Made by a program: the position numbers and the translations under genes. Below the pieces are notes generated by a model. It had not been told where the DNA came from, ran no database searches, and saw only the letters and a list, made by a program, of their open reading frames with translations. From Flavobacteriales bacterium (lineage in GTDB: Bacteria > Bacteroidota > Bacteroidia > Flavobacteriales_F > PHOS-HE28), in assembly GCA_016788295.1 (NCBI GenBank), contig JAEUSY010000042.1, forward strand, positions 124,001-188,000: DNA of 64,000 bases, given 5' to 3'. Of the stretch, positions 43,592 to 53,071 are shown one piece after another; positions within the stretch are counted from its first letter, which is position 1, and the number at the start of each line of letters is the position of its first letter.

Positions 43592-44470
43592 GTGCGTATG
43601 GATAAGGGTTTTGGGTTATTCCATAGGTGAGTGGTGGCAGGCCCCTTGGCCGTGGGCAGTGGGGTGCTGTGGCCCCGGGTGTGCTGGGTGGTGGGTGGCC
43701 CGCGTTCGGGTGGGCGCAGCCCATGGGCATTTAGGCTGTTGGCCCGTGGTGCTGTTCGGCCCCGTGGCCCTCGGCATACCGGCCACTGGCCGCAGTTGCC
43801 TTCCGGGCCAGGCAGGCCCCCCAACGCGCATAGGCCCCGTGGTCCGGTGGCTGCGCCTGCACGCACTGGCAGTGGTGCGGGGTAGGGGCGGGGTGTTCAT
43901 CGCCATGCCTATAGGCGCCTTTTTATCCTCCCCACAACCCCCGTCCGCAGGTGCGCCTGTACCATCACGAAGTTCGTACACCTTCCCAACGGTACATCCC
44001 AGAACACCCTGTGAATTTTCACATTGATTCCCATTTTTATTTTCATTACTATGTCGCACGCCCGCTCGCGCACGCTCCATAGTCCACCGGCCCACAGCAG
44101 GGCACATTGCTGCAGCGCAGTCCATCAGGCGGGCCATCCGCATACATCCACGCCACCGCGAGGCCTCGGCGCAGCACGTGGTTGCCACCGCGTGCCCGCC
44201 CACCGCCTCCGCTTGCACGGCCAGCTGAGCGCGCCACCCACCTCGCGGACCGCGCGCATTTGAAAGTGGGCGGAGCCCATGGGCGGTGTGGTTCGGCAGG
44301 CTGTTGGTCCTCTTCGCCAGACCCGCAACACCATGCGGCCACTGAACCACGGGCCATGGACTACCAGCCTATTGCCTGGGCTTGGGCCGGTCGGTCAATA
44401 GGTATTAGGTGCGCTGGCTGACATCGGTGGCCTTGGCCAAGGGCTTCTTGGACTAGAGGCTTTTTTGGCC
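43592..44470. other. GC-rich region without a supportable gene
   Basis: Many overlapping frames are open on both strands because of the high GC content, yet none has a recognisable domain, a good start or codon use like the neighbours. A short AT-rich patch (about 44008-44052) separates two GC-rich parts. The stretch may hold decayed genes, but I could not identify any. Confidence 0.45.
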
Positions 44471-44519
44471 CTTGAAGCTTGAGCCTTAAATCTTGGGCCT
44501 TGTGCCTTGACGCTTGCTC
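44471..44519. repeat. Seven tandem heptamers of form CTTGNNN
   Basis: CTTGAAG, CTTGAGC, CTTAAAT, CTTGGGC, CTTGTGC, CTTGACG and CTTGCTC follow each other without a gap. Six of seven keep CTTG; the last three bases vary. The array lies about 160 bp upstream of the first hsdM relic. Confidence 0.7.
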
Positions 44520-44677
44520 CTCCTCATTTCAATACCCAAATGGTCAATAACCCACCCTCCCCGTTATGGTGTTTACCATAAGTCTGGGGAGAAACGGGCC
44601 TCTAGCTTTCTCCCGCACACCACCCACCCCAGTTCGTCATCTTTTGGCAAGGTGGGGGTGCTATTTTGAGGTCCCGA

Positions 44678-45196
44678 ATGAGCGACCACGAACGCGCCCT
44701 ACTCCACCTCTTGACCCAGCACACCAGCCTGGGCAACGGCAAGGCCCGAGAATTGCTGGGCTGGAGCGAGGCTACCTACGAACAGGTGAAACAGGCTTTG
44801 GTGGCCAGTGGCCGAGTGGACCTGGGCCGGGGACGTGGGGGGAGCATTTTCTTGGTGGCCGGAGGCCAAAAAGCCAATGAGCCATTAGACCAGGAAGCCC
44901 CAAGCCGTTTACCCCAAACGAGGACCTGGCCGACCAACCAAGGCCGACAAGCCAATAGCCAATGGCCTATCGACTTCCGCCGACCTCAGCTACGAAGCAT
45001 CCGCACCGTCGATCCTCCGGGTCGACCAACGCACAACGAACCAAACCCCGTGAGCGCCAAACAACGCATCGAAGCCACCCTCTGGGACATCGCCAACGCC
45101 CTGCGCGGCAAGATGAGCGCGGACGACACTCCCAATTGCGCACGATGGTTTGAGCCTACCTTGGAAAATGTCCACCCCACAACTGACACAAGGTAA
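44678..45196 (+). pseudogene. Truncated type I methyltransferase (hsdM) relic 1: winged helix plus start of HsdM_N
   Basis: The 172-residue frame starts with a winged-helix segment known from the N-terminus of some HsdM proteins (NGKARELLGWSEATYEQVKQ followed by GRGRGGSIFLV). A low-complexity linker leads to SAKQRIEATLWDIANALRGK and MSADD, the start of the HsdM N-terminal domain. At that point the homology stops, and the frame runs 22 codons into the upstream region of the next gene (TPNCARWFEPTLENVHPTT). The catalytic methyltransferase domain is missing. A -7-like CTATTTTG precedes the ATG by 10 bp. It may be expressed but cannot be a methyltransferase. Confidence 0.7.
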
Positions 45197-45375
45197 GGAC
45201 CTGCCATTGGCATAGCTGTTGCCTAGCACTGGACAAATACCACCACCATGCGCGAGGAATACGAACGTCCGATCAGCGGTGACCAACCGAACCGCTACGA
45301 CTACAACACTGAGAACTACGATCGGTTCCGAGCCGACCAAGCGAACATGCAGGCGGATGAGGCGCGCAATGCGAC
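45050..45375 (+). repeat. Direct repeat copy 1 (hsdM fragment, leader and shared N-terminal codons)
   Basis: About 325 bp here recur at 46385-46709 with only a handful of differences. The unit starts at the SAKQ codons of the hsdM relic, includes the intergenic region and ends about 43 codons into the membrane-protein gene, after which the two copies share nothing. Confidence 0.88.
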
Positions 45376-46321
45376 CAGCTCCTCCCGCGGACCAGGTTTG
45401 GATGTGGGCATGTCCGGTGAGGCGATGGCCGGTGCCATCGTGTTCGCCGCAGGTGCCGTGGTGCTCTACAGCGCAGCACTCTACTGGTTCTACACCGAAA
45501 CCCGACTAGGGCGTTGGTTGTGGCGTGGTGGGTGGAAGGTGGGCCGCGTCCTAGTCATCGCCTTCGTCCTTATCAACACCTTCCTTCCCATCGTGATGTC
45601 CGTTGCGGGGCCTGCCTACTTTATCTACGACAACCAGTACGGCGAACCGATCGAAGGCGTTTGGGTCTTCCTCATCCTGTTGGTCCCGCTCTACTTCATC
45701 ATGGCCGCGATCAGAGTCTATGTCGGCATGCTGCGCGGCAAGACGGTATCGGTGACGCTGGATGATACCAACCCAACGACGGTCCTGGAGAACGGTAAGA
45801 GCCACTCTTTCATCGTGGGCCGTGGTACCGTCACCAATGCCACGTCCGTTGGCACGCGCAAGATGCCCGGCTACCGGATCGACCTACAAGGAGCCCACGT
45901 TCCGCGCATCACCGTTCCATTGCAAGAGGCACCCGCCATCGGAACACGCTTGCAGTGGGCCGCACCGAGCAACAGCACGGCACGCCCCATCATGCTGTTC
46001 GACGCCACGAACGAACTGATGCTCTTCAAACAACTGACACCTCCCTGGACACCCCCCGGTGCCAAACGCATTATCATCGGAACATTCCTCGTGGCCGCCG
46101 CGATCTGGTTCATCGGGGTGCTTTGGACACCTTTCATGGTGCACTTCAGCAGCCGCATCCTCGCGGTGGTGGCATTGGTACACACCCTGATCGCCATCAT
46201 TCTCCTATTCAAGCTACCCCGCGTGATCAAGAAGGTGCTTACACGTTCACCCGAAGCCGCCCAGACCTATGCGCGGGACTTCCTCAACCGGTTGGGCGAG
46301 GTAGTGACGAAGGTGGCTTGA
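45248..46321 (+). CDS. Membrane protein with duplicated N-terminal leader, unknown function (module A)
   Basis: A 357-residue protein. Residues 1-43 (MREEYERPISGDQPNRYDYN, then TENYDRFRADQANMQADEAR and NAT) are polar and identical to the start of the protein at 46582. Then come a Ser/Gly linker, two membrane helices around residues 60-115, a third around 125-155 (GVWVFLILLVPLYFIMAAIR), a soluble beta-rich domain (about 160-265, GKTVSVTLDDTNPTTVLENG), two more helices around 275-325 and a basic tail. I do not recognise the family. The nearly identical promoter and N-terminus of the second gene mark them as a swapped-domain pair. Confidence 0.75.
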   Translation: MREEYERPISGDQPNRYDYNTENYDRFRADQANMQADEARNATSSSRGPGLDVGMSGEAMAGAIVFAAGAVVLYSAALYWFYTETRLGRWLWRGGWKVGRVLVIAFVLINTFLPIVMSVAGPAYFIYDNQYGEPIEGVWVFLILLVPLYFIMAAIRVYVGMLRGKTVSVTLDDTNPTTVLENGKSHSFIVGRGTVTNATSVGTRKMPGYRIDLQGAHVPRITVPLQEAPAIGTRLQWAAPSNSTARPIMLFDATNELMLFKQLTPPWTPPGAKRIIIGTFLVAAAIWFIGVLWTPFMVHFSSRILAVVALVHTLIAIILLFKLPRVIKKVLTRSPEAAQTYARDFLNRLGEVVTKVA

Positions 46322-46384
46322 TCACTGATCTACCGTTGTGGAGAAGTTGGGTCGTATGACCGCCTGGCTCTACTTTCACTTCGC

Positions 46385-46531
46385 ATGAGCGCCAAACAAC
46401 ACATCGAAGCCACCCTCTGGGACATCGCCAACGCGCTGCGCGGCAAGATGAGCGCGGACGACACTCCCAATTGCGCACGATGGTTTGAGCCTACCTTGGA
46501 AAATGTCCACCCCGCAACTGACACAAGGTAA
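46385..46531 (+). pseudogene. Truncated hsdM relic 2 (48 codons)
   Basis: An ATG-started frame MSAKQHIEATLWDIANALRG with KMSADD, then the same 22-residue non-homologous tail as relic 1. It corresponds to the first 26 or so residues of an HsdM N-terminal domain. The winged-helix part present in relic 1 is missing. It is part of the duplicated 325-bp unit. Confidence 0.75.
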
Positions 46532-46709
46532 GGACCTGCCATTGGCATAGCTGTTGCCTGGCACTGGACAAAACCACCACCATGCGCGAGGAATACGAAC
46601 GTCCGATCAGCGGTGACCAACCGAACCGCTACGACTACAACACTGAGAACTACGATCGGTTCCGAGCCGACCAAGCGAACATGCAGGCGGATGAGGCACG
46701 CAATGCGAC
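46385..46709 (+). repeat. Direct repeat copy 2
   Basis: Second copy of the unit at 45050-45375, differing at about seven positions including a one-base length change in the leader just before the membrane-gene ATG. Sequence beyond both ends is unrelated between the copies. Confidence 0.88.
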
Positions 46710-47172
46710 ATCTGCGGCCAGCAACCCCGGAGGTACTAGTCTGGATACGAGCATAACTGGCGGTGATGGTGCAGGTCTGGCGCTGTTGTTGTTGGTCGCC
46801 TTGGCGATCGCTGCCATACCCCTTGCCCTGATGTGCCTACCTCTAGCCTTTGTCACCGGCTCGTTCATGACAAAGGGAACTTCATACAAGAAGGCCTATG
46901 ACGCCACCTTCACGAGCATGCTTTTCGGAGCTGCAGTGGGTGCGGTGTGCACGGCCTTCCCTCCGCTCCTGTTGGCATGGATCTTCACACCCCCGTTCTT
47001 CGTCCGCTGGAGAATGCGCAAGCTGGGAACTGAGATGAGCTACCGAAGGGCGCTGTTGGTTTGGATCGTCGTGATCGTGGTTCCCTTGCTCGTCATGGTG
47101 GTCCTGTCCCTTCTGTACATGTACTTCATGGGGCATTTGGATCCCTACTTGGAAATACTCCAAAAGCGATGA
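46582..47172 (+). CDS. Membrane protein with duplicated N-terminal leader, unknown function (module B)
   Basis: A 196-residue protein whose first 44 residues are the same as those of the protein at 45248 (MREEYERPISGDQPNRYDYN onward). The rest is unrelated: four hydrophobic helices at about 66-95 (GLALLLLVALAIAAIPLALM), 110-130, 133-140 and 157-185 (LLVWIVVIVVPLLVMVVLSL), and a short tail ending LEILQKR. No known family is recognised. The shared leader suggests a common targeting or docking signal with interchangeable membrane parts. Confidence 0.75.
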   Translation: MREEYERPISGDQPNRYDYNTENYDRFRADQANMQADEARNATSAASNPGGTSLDTSITGGDGAGLALLLLVALAIAAIPLALMCLPLAFVTGSFMTKGTSYKKAYDATFTSMLFGAAVGAVCTAFPPLLLAWIFTPPFFVRWRMRKLGTEMSYRRALLVWIVVIVVPLLVMVVLSLLYMYFMGHLDPYLEILQKR

Positions 47173-47291
47173 TAGTTGGCGCCCTACCTATGGCGCATGG
47201 GTGGGGCCATCATCGGAACAGCGCGTAACATCCTTCACCCTGGGCAATAACGTCACGTTTTAACCGGGTGTATGTTCTATTTTGAACCCCA

Positions 47292-47448
47292 ATGACCGCC
47301 AAACAACGCCTCGAGGCCACCCCCCTGGGTCATCGCCAATGCCCTGCGCGGCAAGATGAGCGCGGACGACTTCCGCGACTACATCCTCGGCTTCCGGCTG
47401 GAGCAGGGTCCTCTGCGTGAGACCGTGTGGCGGTTTTTTAGGGCTTAG
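47292..47448 (+). pseudogene. Frameshifted hsdM relic 3
   Basis: The start MTAKQRLEAT equals the HsdM N-terminus; a one-base insertion in the run CCACCCCCCTGG or its neighbourhood shifts the frame. The second part in the corrected frame reads IANALRGKMSADDFRDYILG then F, which extends the HsdM homology further than relics 1 and 2 and shows the ancestral sequence at their break point. Homology ends where a 26-bp palindrome begins (47403). A -7-like CTATTTTG lies just before the ATG, as for relic 1. Confidence 0.75.
47403..47428. repeat. 26-bp palindrome at the hsdM relic 3 break point
   Basis: GCAGGGTCC ... GAGACCGTGT with centre TCTGCGT; closest to the copy at 48003, with which it shares flanks (CTGGA before, GGCGGT after, then a T-run). 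Confidence 0.7.
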
Positions 47449-47529
47449 CGGCCAATGAGCTTAACCGCTTTTTGGCCTCCGGCCACCTGAAATGCCGAAT
47501 GCACCACTGGCCGTTGGCCTAAAGCCGCC

Positions 47530-47817
47530 TTAATCCCAGATCGCGCTCTGGCCCAACTTGCTGATCGGCCGCCCACACACCGGGCAAGGCCCCGGATGGC
47601 TCCAGGCCACCACCGCATGGGCCTTGTTCCTGGGGCACCGCAAGGGGATCTCGGTAAACCCGTTCCCGTGATCCAACACCGGCACATCGTACAGCTGCTT
47701 GCACGTGGCGCAATACACGGTGCTCAGCGTTACGGCCATACCCGCCTCCACACCCGCGCAACAGTGCGGGTTGTGGTAGCCGCAGGCGGCACAGTGCAAG
47801 GCGTATTCGACTCCCAT
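47530..47817 (-). CDS. Small zinc-ribbon protein
   Basis: A 95-residue protein with repeated Cys pairs: CAAC (9-12), CATC (36-39), a single Cys61 and CPVC (78-81), plus His and Cys residues at 15-20. This pattern suggests two zinc ribbons. No catalytic domain or membrane helix is present. It may bind nucleic acid or act as an adaptor; I cannot be more specific. It is an isolated gene between the hsdM relics and the CRISPR array. Confidence 0.7.
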   Translation of the reverse strand: MGVEYALHCAACGYHNPHCCAGVEAGMAVTLSTVYCATCKQLYDVPVLDHGNGFTEIPLRCPRNKAHAVVAWSHPGPCPVCGRPISKLGQSAIWD

Positions 47818-48117
47818 GGTGGTGGATGGTGAAGGTAGGGGGATGGTGGTTGTACCTGCCTTTGGAAGGGCAGGGGTAACAGGGTGAGAACCTGCAGCGG
47901 TCGAGTGTTATCTACACCGCATGTCAACCACGCCCATTCATGGGATACCGAAGGAGGTAAGCATCATGCAGTTCAATCGTGTTCGGTATAACCCCAGCTG
48001 GAGCAGGGTCTTCTGCGTGAGACGCTGCGGCGGTCTGGATTTTTTTTGGTGTTTCAATGTGCCCACAGTTACAGATCGTCGCGCGAAGGGGGGGCATTCC
48101 CCCACCGCATCCTCAAA
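47818..48117. repeat. Intergenic region with one 26-bp palindrome, end of the CRISPR locus
   Basis: The palindrome lies at 48003-48028 (arms GCAGGGTCT / GAGACGCTGC) and is followed by an 8-T run at about 48040. Beyond it, around 48049-48090, GTTTCAAT and GCGCGAAG appear separated by unrelated bases, which may be the remains of one more CRISPR repeat. No gene is seen. Confidence 0.55.
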
Positions 48118-51100
48118 GTTGCAATACGCGCGAAGCGCCGGAGCCGCTCGCGACGCGGCGGGTTGATGGCTGGCCGCCAATGGTACTTGTTTCAATCCGC
48201 GCGAAGCGCCGGAGCGCCTCGCGACGCGAACTGTGCGGCATTGCTGCTGGACTGGTAGTTGTTTCAATCCGCGCGAAGTGCCGAAGCGCCTCGCGACGAG
48301 AACTCCGCAATACTGGTACACATCGTGTAGGTTTCAATCCGCGCGAAGCGCCGAAGCGCCTCGCGACGCTGGCGCAGCTGGACCAGGAGTACGCCAAGGT
48401 GTTTCAATCCGCGCGAAGCGCCGGAGCGCCTCGCGACCCACCTGAACCTGTTGAACCTGCGAAAGAGAACGTTTCAATCCGCGCGAAGCGCCGGAGCGCC
48501 TCGCGACTGCAGGGTCGTAACACCCGCGTCCTCGGTGACCTTGTTTCAATCCGCGCGAAGCGCCGGAGCGCCTCGCGACCTCGGTTGGGGTTGGCATCCT
48601 GTGCGTGTGTGTTCAGGTTTCAATCCGCGCGAAGCGCCGGGGCGCCTCGCGACCACATACGCGCACGAAATGATTGGCGTCCTTGGAGAGTTTCAATCCG
48701 CGCGAAGCGCCGGGGCGCCTCGCGACCTTAGGCCCATTCGGCCAGGCATGGGCTGCGGTGTTTCAATCCGCGCGAAGCGCCGGGGCGCCTCGCGACCATG
48801 AGCACAGAGGAGTTCCGCACGGTGATGAGCAAGTTTCAATCCGCGCGAAGCGCCGGGGCGCCTCGCGACCGGCCCACGTGTGGATCACCAGCTGGACCAT
48901 CACCGTTTCAATCCGCGCGAAGCGCCGGGGCGCCTCGCGACGCCGTATCGGTGTTCAACACCAAGGCCCGCGAGGGGTTTCAATCCGCGCGAAGCGCCGG
49001 GGCGCCTCGCGACACAGCGTGTTCACACACTTCCGCTACATGCACGTGTTTCAATCCGCGCGAAGCGCCGGGGCGCCTCGCGACGAAGGCCCCCGGCATG
49101 TACGAACGGCAATACCTGATGTTTCAATCCGCGCGAAGCGCCGGGGCGCCTCGCGACCCGCTACCTGGCCACCGAGTACCAGACGGCAGTGTTTCAATCC
49201 GCGCGAAGCGCCGGGGCGCCTCGCGACACCAGCACCCACACCCAAGCGGGCACCTTTTTCAGGTTTCAATCCGCGCGAAGCGCCGGGGCGCCTCGCGACT
49301 GGGACCACTGCTGGTGGCCTTTCGGCAGAAGCCTGTTTCAATCCGCGCGAAGCGCCGGGGCGCCTCGCGACTCTGGCACGGTGTGCCATTTCAACTCCAC
49401 CCCGGCGTTTCAATCCGCGCGAAGCGCCGGGGCGCCTCGCGACCCGGGGCCACAGGTGGTGGCGCCGGCGCCTCACGTTTCAATCCGCGCGAAGCGCCGG
49501 GGCGCCTCGCGACAGGCTTCGGCGTTCGTTCATGGTGTGCAGTTTTGTGTTTCAATCCGCGCGAAGCGCCGGGGCGCCTCGCGACTCCAGGTCGACGAAA
49601 ATGCCGCTCGCGCCGTAGGTTTCAATCCGCGCGAAGCGCCGGGGCGCCTCGCGACATAAGGCTTTGTCCCCTACAATTAGCAACAGGCAAAGGTTTCAAT
49701 CCGCGCGAAGCGCCGGGGCGCCTCGCGACTGCTCGGCCTGATGCTCGTAGGTGCATACGCCTCGTTTCAATCCGCGCGAAGCGCCGGGGCGCCTCGCGAC
49801 CTTCGCACGGAACGTGCCGTAGCCCTTCTGGTTGCGTTTCAATCCGCGCGAAGCGCCGGGGCGCCTCGCGACGCGCGGTAAGCACGTCAGCGCCGCCCAC
49901 CTGACCGTTTCAATCCGCGCGAAGCGCCGGGGCGCCTCGCGACTGGACACCACAGGCAACACCCTGCTGTGGAACCAGTTTCAATCCGCGCGAAGCGCCG
50001 GGGCGCCTCGCGACAGGGTGTCGCCTACGGCCACCCCGTTCACCTTGGGTTTCAATCCGCGCGAAGCGCCGGGGCGCCTCGCGACGCTATGCGGCGTGCA
50101 GCGCGTTGGACCTGTGTTGTTTCAATCCGCGCGAAGCGCCGGGGCGCCTCGCGACTGGTGCTGGATTTTACTTGCACGCACAATTCCTGTGTTTCAATCC
50201 GCGCGAAGCGCCGGGGCGCCTCGCGACCTCGTGCCGATATTCCTCGGCGTCCTCCGGGCTGTTTCAATCCGCGCGAAGCGCCGGGGCGCCTCGCGACCCC
50301 CGCCATCCTTCGCCCTCCCCTCCCGGCAAGCGTTTCAATCCGCGCGAAGCGCCGGGGCGCCTCGCGACACCAGCGGTTCAACAGCAGCGGCATACGCATG
50401 TGGTTTCAATCCGCGCGAAGCGCCGGGGCGCCTCGCGACGCGCACCATCCGCATGCTGCGGATGTCAAAGGTGTTTCAATCCGCGCGAAGCGCCGGGGCG
50501 CCTCGCGACCAATTGACCATCAGCACCACCACCGCCCAGCGCACTGTTTCAATCCGCGCGAAGCGCCGGGGCGCCTCGCGACACCCTTGGTTGAATGCGC
50601 CTGTGAGCCTTTGGCCTGTTTCAATCCGCGCGAAGCGCCGGGGCGCCTCGCGACGTGGATCACCAGCAAGTGCGCCACGGAGTACGTGTTTCAATCCGCG
50701 CGAAGCGCCGGGGCGCCTCGCGACCCGGCTTTCCCACCCTGAAGCGCCTGCTGAACACGTTTCAATCCGCGCGAAGCGCCGGGGCGCCTCGCGACTCCTG
50801 GCGGCGGTGTAGTGGCCAACTTGCGCATGTTTCAATCCGCGCGAAGCGCCGGGGCGCCTCGCGACCTACCCGCACAACGATTGGGGTCATTTGGCTGTGG
50901 TTTCAATCCGCGCGAAGCGCCGGGGCGCCTCGCGACACATAAGCGACATGGATTTCAGCAACGACATCAAGTTTCAATCCGCGCGAAGCGCCGGGGCGCC
51001 TCGCGACCCCGGCCGGTTGGCCGGTTTGCCTTCCGGCCGGTGTTTCAATCCGCGCGAAGCGCCGGGGCGCCTCGCGACGTGGAGCAGGACCCCAAGGGGC

Positions 51101-52575
51101 AGGCAGGCAGCGAGTTTCAATCCGCGCGAAGCGCCGGGGCGCCTCGCGACGCCATGAAGCAGACACGCCAATACACCGTGATCGTGTTTCAATCCGCGCG
51201 AAGCGCCGGGGCGCCTCGCGACAGGGATGGCACCATGCCCTTGCGCCTATGGGCGGTTTCAATCCGCGCGAAGCGCCGGGGCGCCTCGCGACAGCTGGGA
51301 GCACGGCATGGCACTGGAGGCAGAAGTTTCAATCCGCGCGAAGCGCCGGGGCGCCTCGCGACCCTGTGCCGTCATCGCAGTTTCTGGGTTATGCTGTTTC
51401 AATCCGCGCGAAGCGCCGGGGCGCCTCGCGACTTCGGCATTACTTGCTCATATTGCCGATACGTTGTTTCAATCCGCGCGAAGCGCCGGGGCGCCTCGCG
51501 ACGGCTGGCGGCTGAATGGTTCGGCCCTGAAAGCCTGGAGTTTCAATCCGCGCGAAGCGCCGGGGCGCCTCGCGACCTTCCGGCAGATCATACGCCGCCG
51601 GCTCGAGATAGTTTCAATCCGCGCGAAGCGCCGGGGCGCCTCGCGACGCTTGCGCGCCTCAAGGCGGGCGAAGCTGGTGGGGTTTCAATCCGCGCGAAGC
51701 GCCGGGGCGCCTCGCGACACCTGGATCGGGTAGCTCAAGTTGGCAGAGCACCGTTTCAATCCGCGCGAAGCGCCGGGGCGCCTCGCGACGTCGGCGCACT
51801 GCGCTGGACCATCAACGATGGACGCGGTTTCAATCCGCGCGAAGCGCCGGGGCGCCTCGCGACTGTACCGGCTGTCCTTGGCCTTGGCGCCGGGCTTGTT
51901 TCAATCCGCGCGAAGCGCCGGGGCGCCTCGCGACCCTTATCCGTGTACCGCACCTTGACGGTCTTGCGGTTTCAATCCGCGCGAAGCGCCGGGGCGCCTC
52001 GCGACACCAGATCCACGTTGGATCCAAAAAGGTTGTTCTGTTTCAATCCGCGCGAAGCGCCGGGGCGCCTCGCGACGAGATGCTAAGTTCGTCCTACCGT
52101 CTGCGAATACAAGTTTCAATCCGCGCGAAGCGCCGGGGCGCCTCGCGACGACGCTACCGAATACGAGCTGGTGTACCAGCGCGTTTCAATCCGCGCGAAG
52201 CGCCGGGGCGCCTCGCGACAGCGCATCGACGAAGTTGCTGCAATTATTCGCGCCGTTTCAATCCGCGCGAAGCGCCGGGGCGCCTCGCGACTTTGCGGGG
52301 CCAGCGTTCCGCCTTCGTTGTTGGTGTTTCAATCCGCGCGAAGCGCCGGGGCGCCTCGCGACTACCGGCATCGTGCTTTCCGTCCTTGCTATACTGTTTC
52401 AATCCGCGCGAAGCGCCGGGGCGCCTCGCGACCACGCCGCTTGCTTCGTTTGGCTTGCCGTATCTGGGTTTCAATCCGCGCGAAGCGCCGGGGCGCCTCG
52501 CGACCGGGGGCATCGGGGCTATCGAACTCTGCGTAGCTGTTTCAATCCGCGCGAAGCGCCGGGGCGCCTCGCGAC
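48118..52575 (-). CRISPR. Type I-C CRISPR array, 63 repeats and 62 spacers
   Basis: The repeat is 37 nt, begins GTTTCAATCCGCGCG and ends GGCGCCTCGCGAC on the plus strand; spacers are about 33-37 nt. In transcript sense (minus) it ends GGATTGAAAC, as type I-C repeats do, and its inner part folds into a stem of GCGAGGCGC with GCGCTTCGC. Repeats near cas2 are uniform; the copies at 48118-48580 differ, with GGAG or GAAG in place of GGGG, and the first (48118-48154) is clearly degenerate. This places the leader at the right end and old spacers at the left. Long open frames across the array are repeat artefacts. Confidence 0.98.
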
Positions 52576-52769
52576 TGCGCCACCTCAAACGCTTGTGGCG
52601 CTTGTTCAGCAGAGCAGGTTGGCGCGAAAGGTATCGCGCCGAAGCAACAAGAAACAAAGAGCGTTTGGCCGTTCGCCTGCAACCCTTGCGGGTCAAGGGG
52701 TTGGTGGTTCCGCGAACCGGCCGGGTTTTCATGGTCGCTTGGGTTTCGCGCAAGGCGCGTTGCCTCAAG
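52576..52769 (-). promoter_or_regulatory. CRISPR leader with two perfect inverted repeats
   Basis: The 194 bp between the last repeat and cas2 should hold the array promoter and integration signals. GCGCCAC/GTGGCGC (52577-52601) lies against the first repeat, and GGCGCGA/TCGCGCC (52621-52640) follows 19 bp on. No gene is present. Confidence 0.7.
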
Positions 52770-53060
52770 TTACACGATCAATGGCTTGTCGAAGTCGGTG
52801 CTCTTGAAATTTCCGAACTGTTTCACGCGCAAGTGTGCTGGTTCGGTGAGGCGGTAGAAACGAAGGCTATCCTCCAACTCATCGATCTCCGCCAGTAGCT
52901 CACGTTCCAGTTGCTCGTACTGCATTTGATCCACCTCGAACTCGAACACACTTTTCTGTACGCGTTGTCCCATCCGCTCGCAGATCTTGGCCACGCGACG
53001 AAGGCGCTTGCGCCCACCTGCGGTCAGGGTGGAGACATCGTAACTGGCAATGATCAGCAC
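52770..53060 (-). CDS. cas2: CRISPR-associated endonuclease Cas2
   Basis: A 96-residue protein with the ferredoxin-like fold of Cas2; the N-terminal strand [12 protein letters not shown] carries the metal-binding Asp. It forms the core of the spacer-integration complex with Cas1. It is the last cas gene, 11 bp after cas1 and next to the leader, as in other type I-C loci. Confidence 0.96.
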   Translation of the reverse strand: MLIIASYDVSTLTAGGRKRLRRVAKICERMGQRVQKSVFEFEVDQMQYEQLERELLAEIDELEDSLRFYRLTEPAHLRVKQFGNFKSTDFDKPLIV

Positions 53061-53071
53061 CTTGATGGGGG

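Noticed and set aside
43616-44350. A 244-codon minus-strand frame with a Cys-containing helix (CMRMARLMDCAAAMC) that recalled four-helix copper-storage proteins.
   Set aside because: Cysteine spacing does not match that family, the rest of the frame is low-complexity, and no good start is present.
48057-52898. Many long open frames across the CRISPR array with repeated peptides such as FQSARSAGAPRD, VSIRAKRRGASR and FNPREAPGRLAT.
   Set aside because: They are translations of the 37-nt repeat in its three frames; the repeat has no stop codon, so frames stay open by chance.
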